Assembly: GCF_902497555.1 (NCBI RefSeq) | Contig: NZ_CABVGP010000001.1 | Span: 1,964,501-2,028,500, forward strand | Length of the DNA stretch: 64,000 bases | Reading direction: 5' to 3' | DNA from: Amycolatopsis camponoti | GTDB taxonomy: Bacteria; Actinomycetota; Actinomycetes; Mycobacteriales; Pseudonocardiaceae | The notes under the pieces: generated by a model | Database searches by the model: none | Seen by the model: the letters and a program-made list of their open reading frames with translations, nothing else | Told to the model about the DNA's origin: nothing | In this document: piece by piece, positions 56,294 through 64,000 of the stretch | Layout of the letters: the number at the start of each line of letters is the position of its first letter | Position numbering within the stretch: position 1 is the stretch's first letter | Made by a program: the position numbers and the translations under genes

Positions 56294-57303
56294 CGGGCCT
56301 CCAGCACGGTCACCAGGTTCTGTTGCAGGGCGGGGCCGCTCGTCGCGTGCGCCACCGCCTTGCGGGATTCGCCGGTGTGGATCCGGGTCGCCGCTTCGCC
56401 GATGCGGGCGAGGCCGGCGGAGAACATCGGGTTGGCGGCGAGCGCGCCACCCGACGGGTTGACCTTGACGGTGTCGTCGAGCTTCAGCGCCGTCCGCAGG
56501 ATCAGCTCCTGGTGCGTGAACGGTGCGTGCAGCTCGGCGAGGTCGACGCCGTCGAGGTCCAGGGCCCGGGCGGCGATCTCGGTGGACGGCGACCGCGTGA
56601 GGTCGCGGGCGCCGAGGACGGGCGAGTCGACGCGGTGCTCGATGCCCTGGATCACCGCGGGGTGCTCGACGATGTCCTTCGCGCGCTCCACAGTGGACAG
56701 GACGACGACCGCGGCGCCGTCGGTGACCGGCGCGATGTCGTGCTTGCGCAAGGGATCCGCGAAGTACGGCGTGTCGAGCAGGGCGCTGACGTCCTGGTCC
56801 GTGCCGCGCGCGGCCACCTCGGCGAGGTCCTTTTCGGACCACAGTCCGGCGTCCAGTCCCAGCCGCGCCTGGATCCCGGCGATCGACACCGAGTCCGGCC
56901 ACAGGGGAGCGACGACGTACGGGTCGAGCTGCAGGGCGAGCACCCGCCGCAGCTGCCCGGCGCTGGACTTGCCGAAGCCGTAGACGAGCGCGGTCTCGAC
57001 CTCGCCCATCTTGATCTTCAGCCACGCTTCGTAGAGCGCCCAGGCGGCGTCCATCTCGACGTGCGACTCGTGGATCGGCGGGAACGCGCCGATCGCGTCG
57101 ACGGCGGCGATGAACGAGAAGGCGCGCCCGGCCAGGTAGTCCGACGAGCCGGAGCACCAGAAGCCGATGTCCTGTTTGGACAGGCCGGTCTTTTCGAAGA
57201 CCTCGGCGAAGATCGGGACGAGCATCTCCACGCCGTTGGTGGTGCCCGCGGTCTCCCGGACGTTGGGGGCCTTCGCGAAGCCCGCGATCGCGACGTCTGG
57301 CAT
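56290..57303 (-). CDS. ltp4: Ltp4-type thiolase-like lipid-transfer protein
   Basis: A 337-residue thiolase-superfamily protein similar to Rv3522 (Ltp4): N-terminal VAIAGFAKAPNV, VEMDAAWALYEAWLKIKMGEVETALVYGFGK (identified by its ends) and C-terminal VNPSGGALAANPMFSAGLARIGEAA. The nucleophilic Cys is absent. It probably forms a heteromer with Ltp3 and the DUF35 protein. ATG 57303 lies 7 bases after the DUF35 gene. Confidence 0.87.
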
Positions 57304-57310
57304 CAGGACC

Positions 57311-58294
57311 TCACAGGTGGTGGGCGAAGGTTTCGTAGGCCGCGTCGGGCTCGCCGGTCGGCTCGAAGTGGTCGATGTTCTCCAGCGACGTCCACCACTC
57401 TTCGCGCGGTTTCCAGGCCGCGCGCACGCGCATGCCCATCTTGACGTCCTGGGCGTCGCAGCCGAGGACGAGGTGGAGGAAGGCGATGTCGGCGCCGTCG
57501 AGCAGGATGTACGCGGCGACGTAGGGCGGCTTGAGGCGCTGGCCGAGGAACGGGACGTTGACGATGCAGAACGTCGTCACGATGCCGGTGTCGGGCAGCT
57601 CGACCTCGTCGGTGGTCGGCACGCCGTCGGTCGGGCAGGCGCCGCGCGGCGGGATGTAGACCTTCTCGCACTTCGGGCAGCGCTGGCCGATCAGCTTGCC
57701 TTCGGCGAGCCCGCGCAGGTAGCGGCTCTCCTCGGGGGAAGCGGAGTGCTGGTACTTGAGGTGCACCGGAGTGATGATCACGCTGACCGGCGCGCCTTCT
57801 TCGCGATCGGCGACCGGGGGAGCGGGCTCGGTCGGCGCGGTGTCTTCGGCGTCCAGTGGCCGGAAGTAGGCGATGTCGCGGATGTGCCCGACGACGTCGT
57901 CGGCCCAGCGCACGCGGACCCGCTGTCCACTGTGGATGTTTCCGGGCTCGCCCGCGTCCACGGCGTGGAGCATGGCGGTGTCGGCGCCGTCGAGCTTGAC
58001 CAGGGCCCAGGCGAAGGGCCGGCTCAGCGGCTGCCCGTCGAGCGGCTCGGCGCACCAGGACCAGGAGACGACCGTGCCCTCTTCGGCCACCGGGACGAAC
58101 TCGCTGAGCTGTTCGGCGGTCACGGGGTCGTACTCGACCGGCGGGACGTGCACGCGGCCGTCGCTGCCCCGGATGCCTTCGATGCGGCGTTCGCGCAGCG
58201 CGTTCACGAACCGGCCCAGGACGGGCCCGGTGGAGCGCGTGTAGTCGAAGCCGACGTTGAGGGGTGCCGCCAGTGGTGTCTCGGTCACGGTCAT
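57311..58294 (-). CDS. Tandem DUF35 OB-fold protein (Rv3521-like)
   Basis: A 327-residue protein with two DUF35-type OB-fold regions. The second has an intact zinc ribbon start (GQRCPKCEKVYIPPRGACP), in contrast to the Cys-free DUF35 of ChsH2. Such proteins partner Ltp aldolases or bind acyl-CoA. ATG 58294 was chosen because the frame further upstream runs through the KstR-type site at 58298-58311. It is the first gene of the Rv3521-ltp4-ltp3-tetR unit. Confidence 0.88.
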   Translation of the reverse strand: MTVTETPLAAPLNVGFDYTRSTGPVLGRFVNALRERRIEGIRGSDGRVHVPPVEYDPVTAEQLSEFVPVAEEGTVVSWSWCAEPLDGQPLSRPFAWALVKLDGADTAMLHAVDAGEPGNIHSGQRVRVRWADDVVGHIRDIAYFRPLDAEDTAPTEPAPPVADREEGAPVSVIITPVHLKYQHSASPEESRYLRGLAEGKLIGQRCPKCEKVYIPPRGACPTDGVPTTDEVELPDTGIVTTFCIVNVPFLGQRLKPPYVAAYILLDGADIAFLHLVLGCDAQDVKMGMRVRAAWKPREEWWTSLENIDHFEPTGEPDAAYETFAHHL

Positions 58295-58297
58295 GAG

Positions 58298-58311
58298 TGA
58301 AACACGTTCCT
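58298..58311. promoter_or_regulatory. KstR-type operator at the Rv3521-like gene start
   Basis: The sequence tgaaacacgttcct matches the consensus except for the final base and ends only 3 bases before the start codon, suggesting a leaderless or very short-leader transcript. Confidence 0.7.
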
Positions 58312-58353
58312 GTTCTGTCGACAAGGTTGCTACGCGGGACGGTTGGGCATCGG

Positions 58354-58367
58354 TGGAACGCGTTCTA
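58354..58367. promoter_or_regulatory. KstR-type operator, second site before the Rv3521-like gene
   Basis: The sequence tggaacgcgttcta fits TNNAACNNGTTNNA exactly. It lies 60 bases upstream of the Rv3521-like start and 20 bases past the echA19 stop, giving this promoter two sites. Confidence 0.85.
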
Positions 58368-58387
58368 AGTCAGTGGCGTCAGTGGCC

Positions 58388-59176
58388 TCAGCGTCCTCGG
58401 AACTCCGGCTTCCGCTTCTCCGAGAACGCCCGCGGCCCTTCCTTGGCGTCTTCCGAAGCGAAGACCTCGATGCCGTACTGCGAGTCGAGCTTGAAGGCCT
58501 CCTCCTCGTGGAGCCCCTCGGTGTCGCGGATCGTCCGGAGGATCGCCCGGACCGCGACCGGCCCGTTCGCGTTGACCAGTGCGGCCAGCTCCAGGGCCTT
58601 CGCGAGCGCGGTTCCGTCCGGCACCACGTGCCCGATCAAGCCGATGGCCAGTGCCTCGTCGGCCGTGAGGTGGCGGCCGGTCAGCAGGATGTCCGCCGCG
58701 ACCGTGTACGGGATCTGGCGCGGCAGCCGGACCGCCGAGCCGCCCATCGGGAACAGGCCCCACCGCGCCTCCGACACCCCGAAGCGGGCCGAAGCACCCG
58801 CCACCCGGATGTCCGTTCCCTGGAGGATCTCCGTGCCGCCCGCGATCGCCGGTCCCTCGACCGCCGCGATCAACGGCTTCGTCAGGCGGCGCCCCTTCAG
58901 GAGCCCGGGGATGCGCGAAGGGTCGAACTTACCCGAGGCGAACGACTCCGACGGCGAGTTCCGGGACATCGACTTCAGGTCCGCGCCCGCGCAGAACGCA
59001 CCGCCCGCCCCGGTCAGGACGCAGCTGCGGATCGAGTCGTCGGAGTCCACGCGGTCCCACGCCTCGACCATGATCGCCATCATCTCGCCGGTGATCGCGT
59101 TGCGCGCCTCGGGCCGGTTCATCGTGACGACGAGGGTCTGGCCCTCCTGTGAGACCAGCGCGTGCGGTTCACCCAC
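58388..59176 (-). CDS. echA19: EchA19-type enoyl-CoA hydratase
   Basis: A 262-residue crotonase, the same length as M. tuberculosis EchA19 (Rv3516). Oxyanion stretches are [12 protein letters not shown] and [16 protein letters not shown]; the catalytic Glu region is [12 protein letters not shown]. EchA19 hydrates steroid side-chain enoyl-CoAs. GTG 59176 has AGGAGG 5 bases upstream; longer frames up to 59221 run into the KstR-type site. It is divergent from fadD19, as in Mycobacterium. Confidence 0.9.
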   Translation of the reverse strand: MGEPHALVSQEGQTLVVTMNRPEARNAITGEMMAIMVEAWDRVDSDDSIRSCVLTGAGGAFCAGADLKSMSRNSPSESFASGKFDPSRIPGLLKGRRLTKPLIAAVEGPAIAGGTEILQGTDIRVAGASARFGVSEARWGLFPMGGSAVRLPRQIPYTVAADILLTGRHLTADEALAIGLIGHVVPDGTALAKALELAALVNANGPVAVRAILRTIRDTEGLHEEEAFKLDSQYGIEVFASEDAKEGPRAFSEKRKPEFRGR

Positions 59177-59213
59177 GGAAACCTCCTGAAGGAGCAGTGC
59201 CATTGCCCAGAAC

Positions 59214-59227
59214 GATAACATGTTCTA
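59214..59227. promoter_or_regulatory. KstR-type operator between echA19 and fadD19
   Basis: The sequence gataacatgttcta matches the KstR consensus except for the first base. It is placed between the two divergent starts (59176 and 59238) and can control both. Confidence 0.8.
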
Positions 59228-59237
59228 CTTTGAGGAC

Positions 59238-60854
59238 GTGGCACTCAACATCGCGGATCTTCTGGAGCACGCCGTCGACGCCGTGCCGGAGCGCGTCGCG
59301 GTCGTGTGCGGCGACCGGCGGGTCACCTTCGCCGAACTGGAGGCGCGGGCCAACCGGCTCGCCCACCACCTCGCCGCGCACGGCGTGGGACGCGGGTCCC
59401 ACATCGGGGTCTATTCCCGCAACTCGATCGAGGCCTTGGAGGCGATGATCGCCGCGTACAAGCTGCGCGCGATCGCCGTCAACGTCAACTACCGCTACGT
59501 GCACGGCGAGCTCGTCTACCTCTTCAACGACGCCGATCTCGCCGCCCTCGTGCACGAGCGGAGTTACGCCGACAAGGTGCGGGCCGTCCTGCCCGAGGCG
59601 CCGAAATTGAAACACGTTGTCGTCGTCGAAGACGGCAGCGACGGCGACTTCGAGAGCTACGGCGGCGTCGAATACGAGGCCGCGCTCGAAGCGCAGTCCC
59701 CCCAGCGCGACTTCGCCGAGCGCAGCAACGACGACCTCTACATCCTCTACACCGGCGGCACCACCGGCTACCCGAAGGGCGTGCTCTGGCGCCACGAGGA
59801 CATCTGGCGGGCGCTCGGTGGCGGGATCAACTTCGTCACCGGCGAATACGTTCCCGACGAGTGGACGCTCGCCGAGCAGGGCAAGGCCGGGAGCCTGACC
59901 CGGCTGCCCGCCGCGCCGCTGATCCACGGCGCCGCGCAGTGGGCCGCGTTCGGCGCGCTGTTCACCGGCAGCCCGGTGGTGTTCGTGCCGCGCTTCGACG
60001 CCCACGAGATCTGGAGGGCTGTGCAGGAGCACAAGGTCCAGGTCCTCACGATCGTCGGCGACGCGATGGCGCGGCCGTTGATCGAGGCGTTCCGCGAAGG
60101 CGATTACGACGCTTCGTCGATCGTCGCGGTGTCGAGCCACGCGGCGCTGTTCTCGCAGTCGGTGAAGCAGGAGTTCGTCGAGCTCGTGCCGAACGCCGTG
60201 ATCACCGACGCGATCGGCTCGTCGGAGAGCGGGTTCACCGGGATCGGCATGGTGGCCAAGGGCTCCGACCACAGTGCCGGGCCGCGGGTGAACTTCGGCA
60301 AGGACGCGATCCTGCTCGACGACGACGGACACCTCGTCGAGCCGAAGGCGGGCGCGATCGGGCTCATCGGCCGCCGCGGGCACGTCCCGCTCGGTTACTA
60401 CGGCGATCCCGAGAAGAGCAAGACGATCTTCGTCGACATCGAGGGCGTCCGGTACGTCGTCCCGGGCGACTACGCCCGGTACGAGGAGGACGGCACGGTC
60501 ACGCTGCTCGGCCGCGGCTCCCAGTGCGTCAACACCGGCGGCGAGAAGGTCTACCCGGAGGAGGTCGAAGGGGCGCTCAAGTCGCACCCGGACGTCTTCG
60601 ACGCGCTCGTCATCGGGATCCCGGACGAGCGGACCGGCCAGCGCGTCGCCGCCGTCGTCCAGCTGCGCGAGGGCGCCGAAGCCGACCTCGACGGGATCGA
60701 GCAGCACGTCCGCGGCGAAATCGCCGGCTACAAGGTGCCGCGCACCGTCTGGCTGGCCGACGAGATCGGCCGCTCGCCCAGCGGCAAGCCGGACTACCCG
60801 TGGGCCCAGCGCTACGCCGCCGGCCACGAACCGGCCACGGCCCAGCCCGTCTAG
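59238..60854 (+). CDS. fadD19: FadD19-type steroid acyl-CoA synthetase
   Basis: A 538-residue adenylate-forming ligase very close to FadD19. The AMP motif is LYILYTGGTTGYPKGV, with GSSESGF, GDYARYEEDGT and the C-terminal PSGKPDYPW Lys. It activates C24-branched or full-length sterol side-chain acids to CoA thioesters. GTG 59238 is used because the first ATG in frame (59220) lies inside the KstR-type site, and M. tuberculosis FadD19 begins at the matching valine (VALNIADL). Confidence 0.93.
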   Translation: MALNIADLLEHAVDAVPERVAVVCGDRRVTFAELEARANRLAHHLAAHGVGRGSHIGVYSRNSIEALEAMIAAYKLRAIAVNVNYRYVHGELVYLFNDADLAALVHERSYADKVRAVLPEAPKLKHVVVVEDGSDGDFESYGGVEYEAALEAQSPQRDFAERSNDDLYILYTGGTTGYPKGVLWRHEDIWRALGGGINFVTGEYVPDEWTLAEQGKAGSLTRLPAAPLIHGAAQWAAFGALFTGSPVVFVPRFDAHEIWRAVQEHKVQVLTIVGDAMARPLIEAFREGDYDASSIVAVSSHAALFSQSVKQEFVELVPNAVITDAIGSSESGFTGIGMVAKGSDHSAGPRVNFGKDAILLDDDGHLVEPKAGAIGLIGRRGHVPLGYYGDPEKSKTIFVDIEGVRYVVPGDYARYEEDGTVTLLGRGSQCVNTGGEKVYPEEVEGALKSHPDVFDALVIGIPDERTGQRVAAVVQLREGAEADLDGIEQHVRGEIAGYKVPRTVWLADEIGRSPSGKPDYPWAQRYAAGHEPATAQPV

Positions 60855-60867
60855 GAGGACACCACCA

Positions 60868-61968
60868 GTGCGGACATCCCTGTGCGACCGGCTCGGCATC
60901 GACCTGCCGATCATCGGGTTCACGCCCTCGGAGCACGTCGCCGCGGCGCTCAGCCGCGCCGGCGGGCTCGGCGTGCTCGGCTGCGTCCGGTTCAACGACG
61001 CCGCCGAGCTCGACCGGGTGCTCACCTGGATGGACGAGAACACCGGCGGCAAGCCCTACGGCGTCGACATCGTGATGCCGGCGAAGATCCCCGCCGAGGG
61101 CACCCAGGTCGACCTCTCGAAGCACATCCCGGAGGGCCACCGCGCGTTCGTCGACAAAGTGCTGCGGGACCTTTCGGTGCCGCCGCTGCCCGACGACACC
61201 GACGAGCGCGCGGGTGTCCTCGGCTGGCTGCACTCGGTGGCCCGCTCGCACGTCGAGGTCGCGCTCAACCACCCGATCAAGCTGATCGCCAACGCCCTCG
61301 GCTCGCCGCCGCCGGACGTCATCGGCCAGTGCCACGACCGCGGCGTGCCGGTGGCAGCGCTCGCCGGGAAGGCCGAGCACGCGGTCCGGCACGTCGAGAA
61401 CGGCGTCGACTTCGTGGTCGCGCAGGGCTACGAGGCCGGCGGGCACACCGGTGAGATCGCGTCCATGGTGCTGGTGCCGGAGATCGTCGACGCGGTCGAC
61501 GTGCCGGTGCTCGCCGCGGGCGGGATCGGGTCCGGGCGGCAGATGGCCGCGGCGCTCGCGCTCGGCGCGTCCGGTGTCTGGATGGGCTCGATGTGGCTCG
61601 CGACCGAGGAGTACCTGCAGACCATGGGCGAGTCCGTGGCGATGCAGCAGGCGCTGGTCGGCGCGACGTCGTCGGACACCGTCCGGACGCGGATCTACAC
61701 CGGCAAGCCCGCGCGGCTGCTGAAGACCCGCTGGACCGAGGCGTGGGCCGCGGCGGACGCGCCCGAGCCGTTGCCGATGCCGTTGCAGAACCTGCTGGTT
61801 TCCCACGCCCACAACCGGATCCACGCGGCGAACGACCCGAGCGTGGTGTCGATGCCGGTCGGGCAGATCGTCGGCCGGATGAACGCCGTCCGCCCGGTCG
61901 CCGACGTCGTCGCGGATCTGGTGGCCGGCTACGAAGAGGCACTGTCGCGTTTGGACAAGACGCGCTGA
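60868..61968 (+). CDS. IpdC-like flavin oxidoreductase (nitronate monooxygenase family)
   Basis: A 366-residue TIM-barrel FMN enzyme of the 2-nitropropane dioxygenase family. FMN-phosphate stretches are AAGGIGSGRQMAAALALGA and VWMGSMW; the EAGGHTGE loop is also typical. It resembles Rv3553 (IpdC), a steroid C/D-ring enzyme. It follows fadD19 by 13 bases with GGAGGA upstream of GTG 60868, so both are one transcript under the KstR-type site at 59214. The ipdAB genes are not in the window, so the precise step is inferred. Confidence 0.8.
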   Translation: MRTSLCDRLGIDLPIIGFTPSEHVAAALSRAGGLGVLGCVRFNDAAELDRVLTWMDENTGGKPYGVDIVMPAKIPAEGTQVDLSKHIPEGHRAFVDKVLRDLSVPPLPDDTDERAGVLGWLHSVARSHVEVALNHPIKLIANALGSPPPDVIGQCHDRGVPVAALAGKAEHAVRHVENGVDFVVAQGYEAGGHTGEIASMVLVPEIVDAVDVPVLAAGGIGSGRQMAAALALGASGVWMGSMWLATEEYLQTMGESVAMQQALVGATSSDTVRTRIYTGKPARLLKTRWTEAWAAADAPEPLPMPLQNLLVSHAHNRIHAANDPSVVSMPVGQIVGRMNAVRPVADVVADLVAGYEEALSRLDKTR

Positions 61969-61996
61969 AGGGGGCCCGCCGCGGCGAGCCCCCTTC
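61967..61996. terminator. Bidirectional terminator after the ipdC-like gene
   Basis: A stem gaagggggc (61967-61975) with gcccccttc (61988-61996) begins within the stop codon of the ipdC-like gene and lies 12 bases from the end of the convergent protease gene. Confidence 0.78.
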
Positions 61997-62008
61997 AGCG
62001 TCCGGGTG

Positions 62009-62866
<858 letters not shown>

Positions 62867-63095
62867 CTACACCAGGTGCTCACATACCCGGACAACCGAC
62901 TTTCTTCGGATGTTTCGGGCGGTTGGGTGATTTCTCACCGCCGGATCCGGCGAACGTCGTAGGCCGAAGCGCCCAGTGACCGTGCCGCGCGGCCGTCCGG
63001 GCCGCCGGCCTCCGAATTCGAAGCATCCGGGTGATCGTCGGTGTTGCGCGCCACAGCGAACCACCGCGCGCCGGGAAACCAATAGGGTCGATTCC

Positions 63096-63869
63096 GTGCC
63101 TGCCCCTCCGCGCCATCACCGCCTGTCCGCCGACGGTCCCGTGCTCGACGGGATTCCCGAGCACGGCCGTGTCCCGCGCTACTACGCGGTCAAGGTCGAA
63201 CTGCTGGCGGTGATCGCGGAACTGGGCGAAGGATCGGTGCTGCCCACGGAACGGGAACTGTGCGAGCGGTTCGAGGTGTCGAGGGCGACCGTGCGGCAGG
63301 CAGTCGGCGAGCTGGTGCTCGAGGGCAGGCTCAGCCGGCGGCAGGGGAGCGGCACGTTCGTCGCGGGCCCGAAGCTGGTGCAGCCGCTGGCCCTGGTGAG
63401 CTACACCGAAGGGCTGCGGCGTCAGGGCATCCGGCCGGGCCGCACGGTGATCACCCTCGAGCGGCGCCTGGCCGGCAGCGCGCTGGCGGCCGACCTGCAG
63501 GTCACGTCGGACGCCGAAGTGATCCACATCGAGCGGGTGCTGCTGGCCGACGAGGAGCGCGTCGGCCTGGAGTCGACATATCTCCTGGCCGAGCGGTTCC
63601 CGACGTTGCTCGAGGTGTTCGACCCCGAGCAGTCGCTGTACGCGTGCTTGAGCGAGAAGCTGGGCGTGGTCTTCGACGGCGCCGAGGAACGCGTCGAGAC
63701 GGTGCTGGCGACTCCGCGCGAGGCCCTGCTGATCGGGACGAACCCGGCGCTGCCGATGCTGCTGATGCACCGGATTTCGTGGGGTCCGGACGGGGCGCCG
63801 TTCGAGCGGGTGCGTTCGTTGTACCGCGGTGACCGGCTCAGTTTCGTGACCCGGCTCGGGCGCGCCTGA
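63096..63869 (+). CDS. GntR/HutC (DasR-like) regulator
   Basis: A 257-residue GntR regulator: winged HTH with LPTERELCERFEVSRATVRQ and LEGRLSRRQGSGTFVA, then a UTRA ligand domain (about 95-250) ending SLYRGDRLSFVTRL. The UTRA domain resembles DasR, which senses amino-sugar phosphates in Streptomyces; the ligand here is not proved. No dre-like operator was noticed nearby. GTG 63096 was chosen because upstream frame sequence is basic and non-conserved. Confidence 0.87.
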   Translation: MPAPPRHHRLSADGPVLDGIPEHGRVPRYYAVKVELLAVIAELGEGSVLPTERELCERFEVSRATVRQAVGELVLEGRLSRRQGSGTFVAGPKLVQPLALVSYTEGLRRQGIRPGRTVITLERRLAGSALAADLQVTSDAEVIHIERVLLADEERVGLESTYLLAERFPTLLEVFDPEQSLYACLSEKLGVVFDGAEERVETVLATPREALLIGTNPALPMLLMHRISWGPDGAPFERVRSLYRGDRLSFVTRLGRA

Positions 63870-63950
63870 GGCGACGCTGCTCGGGCTGGTCCGGGGGCGC
63901 GCGGCGCACCGCCGATGCAACCGTTCCGGCGTCCGGTCCGTCTGGCAGGT

Positions 63951-64000
63951 ATGCGCACAGTGCTGGGTACGGGTCTGCTGCTCCTCACGCTGACGGCCTG
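63951..64000 (+). CDS. Start of a lipoprotein or secreted protein, cut by the window edge
   Basis: ATG 63951 opens MRTVLGTGLLLLTLTA with the last complete codon just before the window end; the next two bases are TG, so a Cys codon would complete a lipobox (LTAC). A short signal sequence with one Arg and a Leu-rich core fits a lipoprotein. Downstream of the DasR-like gene, a sugar-binding lipoprotein is conceivable but unproven. Confidence 0.55.
   Translation, partial: MRTVLGTGLLLLTLTA

Noticed and set aside
56323..58300. Plus-strand open frames opposite ltp4 and the DUF35 gene
   Set aside because: They are shadows of the real minus-strand genes, without domains or plausible starts.
59220..59237. 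ATG 59220 as the fadD19 start
   Set aside because: It lies inside the KstR-type site, and the extra six residues are not found at the N-terminus of FadD19. GTG 59238 fits the family.
59608..59621. tgaaacacgttgtc as a further KstR site
   Set aside because: It is deep inside the fadD19 coding region, with a mismatch at the last base, and encodes a conserved protein stretch. It is most likely a chance match.
63096..63869. GntR gene as a steroid (KstR-like) regulator
   Set aside because: The UTRA domain resembles DasR, there is no KstR-type site nearby, and the gene lies outside the sterol operons.

Overview
This window reads as chromosome of a very high-GC filamentous actinomycete of the Pseudonocardiales, most like Amycolatopsis. 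The evidence is the GC-rich third codon positions, frequent GTG starts, dense ATGA/GTGA/TGATG gene overlaps, and families close to mycobacterial and rhodococcal steroid catabolism. The genus is an inference from gene content and repeat style. No rRNA, tRNA, CRISPR array, plasmid or phage module was seen.

The dominant theme is a sterol (cholesterol-type) catabolic regulon split into two blocks. Block 1 (about 3.2-20.7 kb) holds an igr-type operon for removal of the last side-chain carbons (chsE1/fadE28, chsE2/fadE29, chsH2, chsH1, ltp2). It also holds a minus-strand operon for ring opening (kstD, kshA, a small Cys-rich ORF, kshB, chsH3, a stand-alone riboflavin kinase), a second FAD steroid dehydrogenase, and hsaA-hsaD-hsaC-hsaB for the A/B-ring meta-cleavage steps. 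Block 2 (about 49.9-62.0 kb) holds fadA5 divergent from cyp125, an Rv3521-ltp4-ltp3-tetR operon, echA19 divergent from fadD19, and an ipdC-like flavoenzyme. Nine sites fitting the KstR consensus TNNAACNNGTTNNA (four exact, five with one end mismatch) sit at or just inside the starts of these transcription units, so one TetR-type repressor, encoded elsewhere, probably controls both blocks. A LipC-like esterase and a wax ester/triacylglycerol synthase flank block 1.

About 29 kb between the blocks is accessory. It contains housekeeping or unknown genes (20.8-25.2 kb) and a resistance-like operon (AraC, VOC protein, MFS pump, truncated AraC, UvrA2; 25.3-30.0 kb). An IS3-family element (30.1-31.35 kb) lies inside a dispersed-repeat zone, followed by a LysR/MFS divergent pair. 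Then comes an unusual extracytoplasmic redox gene set (34.2-42.3 kb): ferredoxin reductase, ferredoxin, ferric-reductase-like cytochrome b, DUF4142, two PF03640 lipoproteins, an ECF sigma/anti-sigma pair and a DUF1996 protein. A repeat-rich intergenic segment (42.3-43.1 kb) has four hairpins with a conserved loop and a tandem 21-bp array. After it lies an Lrp-controlled peptide or N-acyl amino acid catabolic operon (44.2-48.2 kb). The window ends with a secreted trypsin-like protease, a DasR-like GntR regulator and the start of a lipoprotein gene.

The strongest candidates for undescribed biology are the sigma-linked extracytoplasmic redox cluster, the Cys-rich small protein wedged between kshA and kshB, and the hairpin repeats whose stems vary in sequence but stay paired around a fixed loop.
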